Assembly: GCA_025093985.1 (NCBI GenBank)
Contig: JACAAK010000006.1
Coordinates: 868,001-932,000, forward strand
Source: Calvatia gigantea
Lineage: Eukaryota > Basidiomycota > Agaricomycetes > Agaricales > Lycoperdaceae
DNA: 64,000 nt
Direction: 5' to 3'
In this document: positions 33,392 to 44,869 of the stretch, piece by piece
Layout: every line of letters starts with the position of its first letter
Position numbering within the stretch: the stretch's first letter is position 1
Program-made: the position numbers and the translations under genes
The notes under the pieces: generated by a model
Database searches by the model: none
Told to the model about the DNA's origin: nothing
The model's input: the letters and a program-made list of their open reading frames with translations, nothing else

Positions 33392-35201
33392 AACCCAGAA
33401 AAACTACAAGAAGGGAAAGAAAGCGGCTATTGTAGCCTCATCCCCCTCTCCTTCCCTCTCTTCCATCTCCTCCCTTTCTACTAAAAACAATTCTCCAGTC
33501 AGAAAAGCCCATTCTCTCCCCTCCTCCCCTCATATTTCTATATCCTACCCTCCCACCGTCACACCTGTGGGCCACGAAACCCCAATTCTCCCTACCGTCC
33601 AAGTTAACGAACTGCTCGAAAAGCCTATTATCACCCTCCCGAATGCCGTCTTCACCAAAGACGAGCTCCAACAATTCGCGGACCAGAACAAACAATTCTG
33701 GGTCGACGTCTTCGTCGGTCCAGATTGCGTCTACATTCCCCCCTCCACCGAATCATCTCCCAGTACCCCCTGGGATAAACTCACCTACCCAACAAGAATG
33801 GGAAGCAGCTCCGCTGTATCCCAACTTCATCCCCAGCAGCCAAACGTATCAAATCCACCCAACAACCCTGAACCAAGAGACCCGCCAGTCTCTTTCTCCA
33901 ACGTCGTCGCCGGAACCACTCCCCATACCGCCACCTACGACATGAAATCAACCCCACAGTGACTCCTCTGGTCGCCAAAACCAAAGTACGTCTACCCAAT
34001 CCGGGCCGACAACCCCACCCCAACACTCCCCTCGGAGCGAGCTGGGATCCCGAAATCTATTAGGGCAGAACTTCCTGTCCTCGACCAACGACACATTCCC
34101 CCCTCCACCGCTGGCCCCTCTCCAAAGTCCCCCACCGCTGCCACTGTCAACCCGAAACCCCCCAGGACAGCCTGGGACGAACTACACCCCACTGAGCACT
34201 CGGCCGCGGGTTACATCGCAGCCAACCCATCCGACCGAGACCCCGACAGGCGAAGCAGCTTCTCCCCCGAGCCCTCCTCTGCGAACGATAGACCTTCGCC
34301 CATGGAGTTATGGGCTAGAACTGATTTCTCATCTGAGGGATCCCTCCGCACGATGGTCCTCAAGGGAGGCCATCGAACTCGCTTCCGCACCGAATATCTA
34401 CATAATGCCAATCAGCGAAATCACTGGCGCTTTATCTGCGACGCCATTTCACAGCTCGAACATCTTTCTCGGGATTATGAGCACGCTACCGATCGAGCGG
34501 CCCTATTTATCCAGGCATCACGAAGCCTTGGATTACCTCAGGCTTACGCCCGCTACCTCAACGAGCATAGCGTTAAGCCTATCCCACCCAACCAGCGAAC
34601 TGGCCCTTCTAAGGTCAGACCACACCAACGAGCTGATTCCCCCGCAAGAAACTCCTCCCCCGAACCGCATGTACCTTCCTCCTCCACATCTCTCCCATCC
34701 AGACGGACACATCCCACCCGAACGATTCGAAACGGCCATACACAACTTAATGGGCCAACTGGACCAACTTCTGAACCTCAGAAGTCTATTCGAAAACCCC
34801 TCGGCCCTAACTCAGGATGAGGAAGAACCCCAATCCAACCCCGAGCTATGAACAACCCGAACTTCGACCCGAAGGCCTTTTGCGAAAAATGTGCCAAACT
34901 TCACCTCCCTGCCGTAGGTCACTGGGCCAGCGACTGTGCCCACACCACTTGTCCTATCTGTCGAAAAACTCACCCTGGCCATTACCGCTGGACTTGCCCC
35001 CAATACTTCTGCCGACTCTGCGAAACTCTCAACCCGAAACATAAGCCAGAAGATTGTCCAAAATACGTCGACCACGTTCAAGCCGTGGAAAATATGAAAC
35101 AACGTTTCCAAGAACAAGTTCTGGAAAACCCCCGCGATGCCTTCGACGACGAATATTACGACGACGGGGTATCTTTGGACTATTCTGTCCTATCCGCGTA
35201 A
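33392..35201 (+). pseudogene. gypsy E1 ORF3: zinc-knuckle protein downstream of pol
   Basis: A frame of about 600 codons (5' end replaced by the insertion) reads from QKNYKKGKKAAIV to TAA at 35199-35201. It has TGA at 33959 and 34820; copy E2 has CGA at both. Regions in order: basic lysine-rich start, ELLEKPIITLPNAVFTKDEL block, long proline/serine linker, helical segment HWRFICDAISQLEHLSRDYE, arginine-rich stretch, then from 34848 three CCHC-type knuckles and an acidic end. The knuckles are CEKCAKLHLPAVGHWASDC, CPICRKTHPGHYRWTC and CRLCETLNPKHKPEDC. It looks like a second gag-like nucleic-acid binding protein. It ends 32 bases before the 3' LTR. Confidence 0.75.
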
Positions 35202-35233
35202 ATTTCGGAGTAATTTACCTAGAGACGGGCTAA

Positions 35234-35857
35234 TGTTACGAACTTACCACACCCCCGGACTCTCCGCACTAACGTATTAACTTTCCAAATGGACTTCCCA
35301 CTCTTTTCTTGTATACCCCGGTCCGTTCTTTATTTATTCATCACATGTACTTCTACCTTTGCTTCTTATGATTCATTCTGAATCATGTTCCTGTTTCACC
35401 TTCATCTTTCCCATCATCGTACTTCTTTTTACCTGACTCCGTCTTCTTATGACTCATACTCGTTCTTCTATTCATTCCACCTATCCCCATGATTCCTTAA
35501 ATTACCAATTAACCCGTAGTAGTTCTCATTGACTCATATTTACTTACTACGTAATCTCTCATCTCGTATTCGTAGCTAGTATATAAACCTTAAGTAGTAC
35601 TTTGTATTACTTTAGGTTATTCTAGTAACAAGCTTCCTTATCTTCGCTCATCTGCTACAAGGCTAACAACCTTGGGGACTGCAGTGACATTTAACTCGGA
35701 CTTCTCAGGCAAGCGCGAGCTTCTACTCGAGGGAGCGATCCGAAGCCTGCACAGAAGTCATTGAGACTTGTCAAATACTCCTGGGCTATAGCGTTGAACC
35801 TCTCCCTGAGTGGAGACGATCCGGGCCCGGTTGCGAAGTAAGGTAACGCACGTAACA
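35234..35857 (+). repeat. 3' LTR of gypsy E1
   Basis: 624 bp, TGTTACGAAC...CGTAACA, closely matching the LTR at 50866-51493. A TATATAAA box and the AGGTTATTCT motif 34 bases further are conserved. It is inserted in a copia family I LTR, whose remaining end follows directly (CTTACAGTTG). Confidence 0.92.
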
Positions 35858-35968
35858 CTTACAGTTGTCCACAGTAATTGTAGATTATCTCCTCCAATAC
35901 CCAATCAATAGACTTCATTCCACTGCTGTTAGGACTGTCTCAACTGTCCCCCATGCACACCTCTTTAC
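35858..35968 (+). repeat. copia family I LTR, 3' fragment
   Basis: 111 bp matching the last part of the family I LTR and ending CCTCTTTACA. The E1 insertion split it; the other half would lie left of E1 and is not readable here. Confidence 0.8.
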
Positions 35969-36128
35969 ACAACCCTGCCCTCATCACTTTAAGTGCTTGA
36001 ACTGTGGTGGTGATCATTGTGCAGACTCATACTCCTGCCAGCTCTGGCACCATCAGTATGAGTCCAACTGGATCAAGGAGCATTACCGAAAGGTGAGTGA
36101 ACACTGTCTGTCCAGGGTGGCATCATGA
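35969..36128 (+). pseudogene. LINE ORF1 C-terminal fragment
   Basis: About 50 codons ending in TGA at 36126-36128, with a gag-type knuckle CLNCGGDHCADSYSC followed by a basic helix-like stretch (WIKEHYRKVSEH). ORF1 proteins of this LINE type bind the element RNA. Upstream sequence is replaced by the copia LTR fragment. Confidence 0.65.
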
Positions 36129-36169
36129 ACTGCTGATAACAATTCAGCATCCATGCAATGAACCCCAAG

Positions 36170-37420
36170 CCTGATGTATTGAAGTATTTCATGAAGGATA
36201 GATTACATATATTGTCCTTTAATGTAGCCAAGAATTACATGTTGTTGGATGCATTGCTAGAGTCTGAAAAAGACAACTTTGACATTATCTTCATCTAGGA
36301 ACTTCCCTAGTGAATGATCAGATCTGCCCCCTTGTTATTAGATGCCGAGGGTGTCAGGAAAGACACACAGAGAGAGGAGAGAGTGAAGGATAGGTAGAGA
36401 AAAAGCTCAGACACAGACATAGACACAGACATAGAAGATGGAGGTAAGAGCCTCAGTTGATTCAAAGTGGTACTACTCTATATATACATGTAGGAGGTGT
36501 GACTAGCCAAATAGTTACCAAACAAGTCACAGATTAGATGGTTACATGATCTAACAGAGGGTGCACCTGTTATCGGAGCACCTAAGCACCCTGAGTGGTT
36601 GTATATGGTGAGGCCAGCCTCCTCTGTGGAGGAACAAGATCGACCATGTGTTATGGCTTATGTCCACATACAGATCAGAAGACTGAGGCCCTTGCTGAGG
36701 TGGGACCTCATTGATCACTGGGATGTGATGGTTATTACCATTTTCAATCACAGGTCATAAGCGCCTACTTCATGAATGTTTATTCTGATGATGAGCACAC
36801 TGCAATCAAGCTTCTCTATGAGAAGCGGGACTCTCTACCCCAGATGCACTACATGGGAGGTGATTTTAATTGCCATTTGTGTGAGTGGGACGATAATGTC
36901 CCACATCACTGCCTGACCTACCCAGCAGCTCTTGGAAGCTGCAGATAACCTCAGCCTTGGAATCTGGTTGCCAGATTCCAGGGCTCCTACTCATGTCCCT
37001 TGAGATCTGACCAAGAACCAATCAGTTATTGATCTAATCTTTATTTCTGATCTTAGATGGTGCATTGCATGCCCTGAGATCAGATCAGATCTGACAGGCA
37101 CTTCAGACCATCACCTACTGTCTGTCATGATCCCTGTCCACCTTGAGGACATCATGAATGTCAGAAGGGCTTTCCCCAAGAACTCAGGCAGTGACTGCAG
37201 AATTGCAGTTCCTGGATGAGATCAGAGAAGGGGTGTATAGGCCTGCAGGATCATCCCCTTAATTCAGCAAGGGATGTTAATGTCCTGGCATTGGCAATTG
37301 GGTTGGTGTTCTCTGTAATGTGGCATTGCCATACTGTGGAGGTGCATATATCAGCAAGGTCTCAGCCCTGGTGGGATGAGGATTGCAAGGCTGCTCTACA
37401 GGTTTCACAGGGACTCTTTT
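36170..37420 (+). pseudogene. LINE ORF2 endonuclease region, interrupted
   Basis: Begins with an LHILSFNVAKN-type start of the AP endonuclease fold. It is interrupted by the solo LTR at 36352-36556 and continues with NHRS and DLTKNQSVIDLIFISD. It reaches the conserved SDHHLLSV motif near 37105, whose Asp-His pair is catalytic in the family. Frames change several times. It would nick target DNA; here it is dead. Confidence 0.7.
36352..36556 (-). repeat. solo LTR, family IV, TSD GAGGG
   Basis: 205 bp, the reverse orientation of the family at 2267-2475 (sense TGTTAGATCATG...CTGACA), with perfect GAGGG duplications at 36347-36351 and 36557-36561. It interrupts the LINE endonuclease. Confidence 0.92.
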
Positions 37421-39240
37421 GACCTTGCAGACTGGAGGGCATTTCAGTGTATTGTTACGTCTAAGAAGCACAAATTCTTTGACTCTAAGATTGAAGAAAT
37501 TGCTGAAAATAACAAGTGCCCTTGGAACCTGATGGAATGGGTCAAGGTGCGTAAGTTACCTGCATATAAGGCTATTTTTTACCAAGGAGAGCCTTACCTA
37601 TACTATAGACTCTCTATGGAAGGCCCTTCACAGTACTTACAATTCTGCTTCTAGGCAGGAGTGTGATACCTCTGTCATTGATCTGCTCCCTGGCCTTCTG
37701 AGGTGGGGTTGGGTTGACTTTTCAGACAAGGAGCTGGTGGACACACTGTCTGCCTACTCCAAAATCTCTGCTCTGGGCCCCAACCATGTTACATGGTAGA
37801 TGCTCAAACAGATCATATTAGGGGACTCCCTACCAGTCTTCATACATCTAGCCAGTGTCTGTGTTTGCCTCAGGTGCTGGCCAGAGTATTTTAAGGAGTC
37901 CATGTCAGTTGTCATCCCTAAGCCAGGCAAGCCTGCATACTCCACCCCCAAGGCCTTTCAGCCTATTGTTCTTCTCAATACACTGGGTAAGCTGTTTGAG
38001 AAAATAATCACAACTAGGCTCTAGTTTGACTCATGTCAAATTTGGGATCTTTTACCCTAATCAGCTCAGGAGGTGTTATCCAAAGATCCATCGAAGATAC
38101 TAGCCTGATGCTCACCCACATTGTCAGAGCAGGTTGGGCTAAGGGCCTCCAGACTAGTGTTGTGGCATTTGACATAGCACAGTTCTTTCTGTCATTGCAC
38201 CATGATATGCTGGTAGCAATACTCCACAAGTAGGGATTCGGCACCAGAGTTGGTCGAGTTCTTTACATACTATTTGGTAGGACTGAAAAGACCCAGTACT
38301 AGTTGGGATTCTTTCAAGTCCTGGACCATTCCCCTCGGATGTGGGGGTAGGGCAGGGTTCCACCCTTTTCCCTGTCCTCTCAGCCTTGTACATAGCTCTG
38401 CTTATGTAGCTTTTTGATAGAGAGGCCTCCTGTCTGGGGACTACTCTTCTGTCATACATAGATGATGGAACCATCATTGTCCAGTCTAAGGATTGGGGTT
38501 CAAACCTTGTGGCTCTTAAGGAGGCATACAGTATCATTTTTAGGCTCTTTGAGTGCTTCACCTTAGTACTTGAGCATGACAAGTCTGAGGTATTTCACTT
38601 CTCCCATAGACACAGGAAATGACAATCCACTGATTGACCTGGGCTTTGCCCTGTTCACCAGGTGATATGCCTCTCTAGCCCAAGCCCTATTGGAGGTACT
38701 TGGGCTTCTACTTTGATTGTGCTCTTACTTTCAAGGAGCATGTTTGATACTATTCCACCAAAGCTATCTCCATGGTTAAGGCCATGAAGATGCTTGGCAA
38801 TTCCATGAGGGGCTTGAGGCCTATGCAGAAGTACCTCCTCTATCAGTCGTGTAGTTGTTCCAATTGTGACATACAGCTTCGAACTCTGGTTTTTCAAGGG
38901 ATCCTGCTGCAAGGTGGCCCTTAAGAGCTTGAATGTCATGCAACATCAGGTAGCCTTGTGGATCACAGGTGCCTTCCAGACTGCTCCTACCAGGGCTATG
39001 GAGTCTTTCACTAGGTCTCATTCCCATCCAGCTTCACTTACAGAAGCTTGTTACTAGGTCTGATTATAGAATTAAGATACTGTCACCTAACTATCCTCTC
39101 AGGGCCTTTATGAGCCCTGAGTATTCTGGGTCTGCTAAGCTGCATGCCCATTCTATTAGGCCTTATGTCTCCTGCTGTCTGCAAGAAGACTAAGGGCTCC
39201 TTACTCTAGGCTGACACCAACCTAGTAAATCTCATTGAGG
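37421..39240 (+). pseudogene. LINE ORF2 reverse transcriptase region
   Basis: Fragments in several frames. They include KHKFFDSKIEEIAENNKC before the RT, CLRCWPEYFKESMSVVIPKP, FQPIVLLNTLGKLFEKII and the catalytic SYIDDGTIIVQ near 38450. The region after the palm (VALKSLNVMQHQVALWITGA) follows at about 38910. The YIDD aspartates are still present, but stops and indels prevent any full product. Confidence 0.75.
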
Positions 39241-40556
39241 AATTTGAGCCCATGGCTTCGATTAATTGACCCTAGATACTACCTCATGGATTGCCACCTG
39301 GACCAGGTGTTGTTCATGGAAGGTGAAGCTCACTGTGGAGGATAACATTAATTCTGTGCACATGTATGCTCTCAATGTGCACCTTAGGGAGTGTAGGGAG
39401 GACTTTGGGATTGTCCATATAGGTGATGGATGCAAGTCTGCTACTACATGGCAAGTTCCAGGCAGTTTCTTCTGCCCATGTCTACCTGCCAATGTGAGTG
39501 CCTCAGAGAGATCACTCATGTGGCTGGCCAAGTTACAGTGCCTGATGCTGAGCTCATGGCTATTGTGCTTGGTGTTTATTTTGCTCTTAAGCAGGATGAC
39601 ATCAGGCTCATTTACGTCTTTACTAACTCTATTGCATCAGTGAAGCTTGCAGTTGATCCATCTATACACTCTGGGCAGATGCTGTCCCAGGGGATGTATG
39701 TGGCACTGAAGCAATGGCTCTCTGGAAACCCTCAGAGGCACATTGAATTTCTTGCTGTCCCTTCCTCTGAAAAGTGGGAGTTTCACCATGCTGTTCACCA
39801 GCATGTCACTTCAGTTTCCTCAGGTTGCTTATGGCCTAAGGCCTTTCACCTCCATTGCCTGCCTCCATAAGGAGGCAGTCAATAACACTCTAGAAGAATG
39901 GTGCCAGCTGTATGTTAGAAGTGGGTAATTGGACTATTCAGAGTATTTGCCCTTCTTATCGATAATGTCATTTATGATGTCATTACTCCACTGATGTCAT
40001 GTATGAATCATCTATGATGTAACCTTATGTCATTTGTTTCATACAGAACTTTGTAGTAAACATTGATAGTGTATATAGTTAGCTACTTGACAAGGAATCT
40101 CCTTGTCAAGTTACACCTCTTATACAATGGCCTTTGGTTTTTCCAATACCTGCTCTAAGCCTTCAAGCACTACTCAGACAGCTGTCCTTACACTCCCATG
40201 TATTCTAACACTTGTACTCTACTCCCTTTTATAAGGGGTGCAGTAACATGGATCTGTTCTCTGGAGCAGATCTGCATTCTCCGGGTAAGCTGACCTACCT
40301 TCATGGTGGGCCCTGGCTGCCCCACATTAGTGGCTTTAATGCGCTTTGTGCAAGGGCTGTATGTGCCTGTTACAGACCACACCCCAATAGGATCATACAG
40401 GGTGTAGTTCTTTCCAAATGAAAGTGTTAGCTGTCAGTGTGGTACTGCTCTTGAGGGGTGCTATCACATCTTCATCTGGTATCCTCTCCACAAGGAGGGA
40501 CCTGGACAGACCTCCTCAGACCATTTGTGAGCTGATTGACTTCCTAGGAAGTGAAT
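39241..40556 (+). pseudogene. LINE ORF2 RNase H and C-terminus, split by solo LTR
   Basis: RNase H region with DAELMAIVLGVYFALKQ and VFTNSIASVKLAVD. The aspartate of the usual TDS motif is Asn here, so the nuclease is lost. QWLSGNPQRHIEFLAVPSSE follows and the frame reaches the LTR at 39913. After it, 40211-40556 encode the C-terminal tail. Confidence 0.72.
39913..40210 (+). repeat. solo LTR, family III
   Basis: 298 bp, TGTTAGAAGTGG...ATTCTAACA, almost the same as 49671-49969. The left flank is CTGTA (39908-39912) and the right is CTTGTA, one base different, so the target duplication is nearly perfect. TATATAG near 40070 is followed by a 12-bp perfect hairpin (40085-40111). Confidence 0.88.
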
Positions 40557-40931
40557 TCTGGGGCATTTGCTTTCAGACCAGATAATGTGGGTATTGGGTG
40601 AGCTGGTGCACACAGGGGCTTGTGCCAGGTCTCCCTTCTTCTGGCCTACTGGGCTGGGAAGTCATAAGGTAAACAGGGGTGGGGTCCCTGGGGGGTTCTT
40701 CTGGGTCCATCCTGGTGGTTCTCCTTTCCTGGGGCTTGCTTGTGGTGGTCTGGAGGTGAAAGGATTAAAATAACAGGGGTGGGGTCCCTGGGTGGCATTA
40801 TAGGTTTGTTCCACTTGCTGCTTTCCTGGCACAAAACCTCAGTGACATGTCAGGTTTCTACCCTTGCTTCTGGGTTGTTGCAGGTCTGCTCTGGGCAGAT
40901 ACCCTCTAGGCTGGGAAGTTGGGGGTCAGGG

Positions 40932-42541
40932 TGTAAAGAGGTGCATGTTGTAACTAGCAAAGCTATTTTCATGCATGAAAATCGCTAATCTAAGGCATAC
41001 AAGCCTAATCTAACAATTGCATCAAACCTTCCTGTAGTAGTACAACCTAATCTAAGAGCCCAACAGTATAATAAAAGAGTACTTGAATCACTGTAGAACA
41101 CTATGACCATTGATAACAGATAGCAGCAGCTATGGGACAACCTACTGTGCTTAACAAAAAGCAATTCTAACAGTGTACCATATGACCAGTTGTGATTCTG
41201 GCCAGACCAGGCAGTAAAACCATTCCAATGCATCTATACAGAGCTATGGGACCCCTCCAATGAGCCTAGACTTGGGAAATAAGTCCAACATACTTAATCT
41301 AAAAGGATGATCAGTGTGCTCACAAGGAAATGCCACCAGTTGTTAGATTAACAAACATCACTCAGCACTAATGATGCATATGGATGTATTTGCATACAAT
41401 CCACAGGGACACATAGGAGAACAGTTCACGCGACATCTGAAATCTTAGATGTTCTACATATTTAGAGAAGAATGCAGATCTAGAGAATGGGCTAAAACAC
41501 AGTCTAGAACAAATAGATACCTAGAATCCTTCTGTATTTCCAATGTTTCACTAATCTAACAGGTTGCAGCTCTCTTGGCACACAATCTAATCTACCAGTT
41601 TGTACCTTGCTTGATAATATGTTCCTAGTTGTGTAATCATTGTCTTGTCATAACAAGCACCCAAATAATATATAAACTCTCCTCTGAGGTGTCAGGATGT
41701 GGCAAGGAACCTACTAGCCATTGCCCAGCCTTCAGAGCACAGTGAAAAGTGATCTATTGTGTCTGAGTAAAGCAAAGTAATAAGTTCTTTCGAGATTAAC
41801 TGGACTAAGTGACTTGAGCTAAGGTTGAGACCTTTGTAATCTAAGAAGAAGACCTCGGCTTACTTGTGAAGTGAGCTTAGATTAAGAGTGTATTGCATCA
41901 CTACACCCTGGTACTTGGAGTATCACAAGTGTAGGATAGTGTGCTTCTGGTCGTTGACTTGATAAGGGTGAATCTTAGGGAGTACCTGAGGTTCTGTGTC
42001 TTGTTAACTTCTTAGATAAGGGACTGCAAGTTGCGCTTTTTACAGTGTAACTTGGCCTTACTCTTCTTAGCAAAGATAGCTAGTTATTCTGGTGTTTTCT
42101 ATGCGTCATTGTTTCGTGTTATTTTGTGGAATTGTCCCTCATATTGTCAGATTGCCTCTCTACGAACTTGCCTTGTGCAGAAACCTTTAAAAATCTATTC
42201 TGTCAGCTTAATCTAAGCCATACATCCATATCACATTTAGTATTCTATTTCTGCCTCATTAACATGGGGGATGCTGAGATGGTCCTAACAGCGGTGGAAC
42301 GAAGTCTATTGATTGGGTATTGGAGGAGATAATCCACAATTACTGTGGACAACTGTAAGAGACTAAAGGCTGAAGTTACAATACTTTACTTACCTGTGGA
42401 CAACTGTAAAAGACTAAAGGCTTTCAAAGTGTCCACAGGAAGCTACAAGTCCACCTGTGTCATGTGACTCATCACCTGACCAAAACTCCATCAGCTCTAA
42501 GTCCAAATCTATCTATAGGACTGATGAGACCATATCTAACA
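40932..42541 (-). repeat. solo copia LTR (family I, long form) containing a second insertion
   Basis: TGTAAAGAGG at 40932 and CTAACA ending at 42541 are the two ends of a family I LTR in the LINE 3' UTR. Perfect CAGGG duplications lie at 40927-40931 and 42542-42546. The LTR is cut after 14 bases by a 1319-bp insertion (40946-42264). Its intron-like segment has a GTAAGT start in sense. Confidence 0.9.
40946..42264. mobile_element. 1.3-kb insertion with LTR-like ends, family unknown
   Basis: Begins TGTTGTAAC and ends ATTAACA, so the ends fit an LTR, but no clear target duplication is seen. Near the left end there is an 18-bp perfect palindrome (ATTTTCATGCATGAAAAT, about 40966-40983). The motif AATCTAA recurs about eight times across the block, and a TATATAAA lies near 41670. 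I see no credible gene in it. It is probably a large solo LTR; a non-autonomous element is the alternative. Confidence 0.55.
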
Positions 42542-42955
42542 CAGGGGGCTCCAAGTATGGGCCTTCTGTGCCAGCTCCCCTTACTACACTTGTCCTCTCT
42601 TGGGTGCTTGGCCACCATTGCCTGCTGGGCCTGCCACTTGTGGGATGGTCAGGACACTGCCACTGTGCTCCGCCCAGCTGTGGTGTGTCACTGAGTGTAC
42701 ACCACAAGACCTGGGCAACTGGGTCTTCCACAATGTGATGGGCATTTTAGGGAACTAGGGGATTTAGCAAGTAGGGGGCAGCCTGGTCTAGTCTGGGCTA
42801 ACACTTGGGTTGGGTTGGGTTGCCTCTGAACAGTAGGATTACTCTTAACTCATCAGACTTTGTAGTTGGGGGATTTGTACTCTGCTACACACAGACTGCA
42901 ATCAGGCACCGCATTATAAATTGGTGCAAGCCATGATTTAAAAAAAAAAAAAAAA

Positions 42956-44384
42956 GACAGGAGAAAGGGTAGAACCCTGCCCTACCCCCACATCCAAGGG
43001 GAACGGTCTGGACTTGAAAGAATCCCAGCAGTACTGGGTCTTTCACCCTACCAAATAGTGTACAAAGAACTCGACCAACTCTGGTGTGAATTCCTGCTTG
43101 CGAAGTATTGCTACCAGCATGCCATGGTGCAATGACAGGAAGAACTGTGCTATATCAAATGCCTACAACACTAGTCCGGAGGCCCTTAGCCCAACCCACT
43201 CTGACAATGTGGGTGAGCATTAGGCCAGCATCTTCAGTGGATCTCTGGATAACACTTCCAAGCTGATTAGGGTGAAAGACCCCAAATTTGATGGAGTCAA
43301 ACTGGAGCCTAGTTGTGATTATTTTCTCAAACAGCTTACCCAGCGTGTTGAGAAGAACAATAGGCTGAAAGGCCTTGGGGGTGGAGTATACAGGCTTACC
43401 TGGCTTAGGGATAATAACTGACATAGACTCCTTAAAATACTCTGGCCAGCACCTGAGACAAACACAGGCACTGGCTAGATGTACGAAGATCGGCAGGGAG
43501 TCCCATAATACAATCTGTTTGAGCATCCACCATGTAATGTGGTCAGGGCCTGGAGCAGTGATTTTGGAGCAGGTGGACAGTGCATCCACCAGCTTCTTGT
43601 CTGAAAGGTCAACCCAGCCCTGCCTCAGAAGGCTAGGAAGCAGATCAATAACAGAGGCATCACACTCCCATCCAGAGGCAGAATTATAAGTACTGTGAAG
43701 GGCCTCCCACAGGGAGTCCATAGTATGACAAAGCTCCCCTCAGTAGGAGATAGCCTTGCAAGCAGGTAACTTACATGCCTTGACCTATTCCATCAGGTCC
43801 CAGGAGCACTTGTTATTTTCAGCAATTTCTTCAATCTTAGAGTCAAAGAATTTGTGCTTCTTAAACATAACAATGCGCCAAAACACCCTCCAGTCTGCAG
43901 GGTCAGACAAGTCCCTGTGAGCCTGTAGAGTGGCCTTGTAATCCTCATCCCACCAGGGCTGAGACCTTACTGATATATCCACCTCCACAGTGTGGCAATG
44001 CCACGCTACAGAGAACTACCAACCCAATTGCCAATGCCAGGACATTAACATCCCTTGCTGAATTAAGGGGATGATCCTGCAGGCCATACACCCCTTCTCT
44101 GATCTCATCCAGGAACTGCAATTCTGCAGTCACTGCCGAGTTCTTGGGGAAAGCCCTTCTGACATTCGTGATGTCCTCAGGGTGGACAGGGATCGTAACA
44201 GACAGCAGGTGATGGTCTGAAGTGCCTGTCAGATCTGATCTGATCTCAGGGTGCACAATGCACCATCTAAGATCAGAGATAAAGATCAGATCAATAACTG
44301 ATTGGTTTTTGGTCAGATCTTGAGGGACATGAGTATGAGCCCTGGAATCTGGCAACCAGATTCCAAGGCCAAGGTCATCTACAG
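42956..44384 (-). pseudogene. LINE copy L6: endonuclease and RT, minus strand
   Basis: Minus-strand ORF2 from about 44384 to 42956. The endonuclease end has DLTKNQSVIDLIFISDLRW and SDHHLLSVTIPV (44394-43945). The linker follows with SQPWWDEDYKA and KHKFFDSKIEEIAENNKC. The RT start has WWMLKQIVLWDSLPIF, CWPEYFKESMSVIIPKP and LNTLGKLFEKIITTRL (43721-43155). It stops at the poly-A of L5, before the YIDD motif is complete, and is truncated on the other side by an LTR-like end at 44385. Confidence 0.82.
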
Positions 44385-44803
44385 TGTAAAGCAAGACACT
44401 TTATGGGCTATATATCTTAAGTCACATGAAATACACTTGACCCATGTATATCAGTAAACATATGTATAACAAAAAGATAATAGTCGAGCTGTAACAGCTT
44501 GATATACAGGGCATTATATAGCGACTAAGTTTGCATTTGTTTTATGGCACAAAACAAGGGAAAATAAAGAAATAAAAAACAGCATGCAATAAAGGAATAA
44601 CAACAAGTCCAATAAAGAAAAGGGTGGGGGATTATCCCTTACACGCCTCCTGACAAGACTGGTACACAGTCTGATCAAGATGGTTTGAGAGGACAGTGGA
44701 TACACTGGCCTCGATGTCGGTTTAGGTTTTATTTTATTTTGTGGGTCACGAATTGTGAACCTATTAAGTCTGAACATTGAGCCCACGGTTATGTAGACTC
44801 AAC
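44385..44803 (-). repeat. probable LTR of gypsy-like element F
   Basis: 419 bp, TGTAAAGCAAG...GACTCAACA on the plus strand (sense TGTTGAGTC...TTTACA). It lies between LINE L6, which it interrupts, and the unknown coding region. AT-rich with TATATA-like runs. No second copy is in the window and no clear polypurine tract precedes it, so the boundaries are inferred from the TG/CA ends and the LINE junction. Confidence 0.45.
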
Positions 44804-44869
44804 AATTGAGAATAAGGAGTACCAGCCGATAGGTAGGTATGTGAGGGGCAAGTGGGCACCTTGTTGCTG

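Larger units (their letters stand above)
40557..42939 (+). other. LINE 3' UTR (L5), split by LTRs
   Basis: Positions 40557-40931 and 42542-42939 form one 3' UTR, separated by a copia LTR with its 5-bp duplication. It holds the repeated CAGGGGTGGGGTCCC block (about 40673 and 40773). Confidence 0.7.
35969..42955 (+). mobile_element. LINE copy L5, near full length
   Basis: The longest LINE here. It carries the ORF1 end with a zinc knuckle, then an ORF2 with endonuclease, RT, RNase H and C-terminal tail, then the 3' UTR and 16 A at 42940-42955. It is interrupted by three solo LTRs (36352-36556, 39913-40210, 40932-42541), the last carrying a further 1.3-kb insertion. The tail abuts the RT of a LINE in opposite orientation. 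Many frameshifts; inactive. Confidence 0.88.

Noticed and set aside
40966..40983. 18-bp palindrome considered as a terminator or transposase site
   Set aside because: No gene lies upstream and no U-run follows; near an LTR-like end it is better viewed as part of that LTR.
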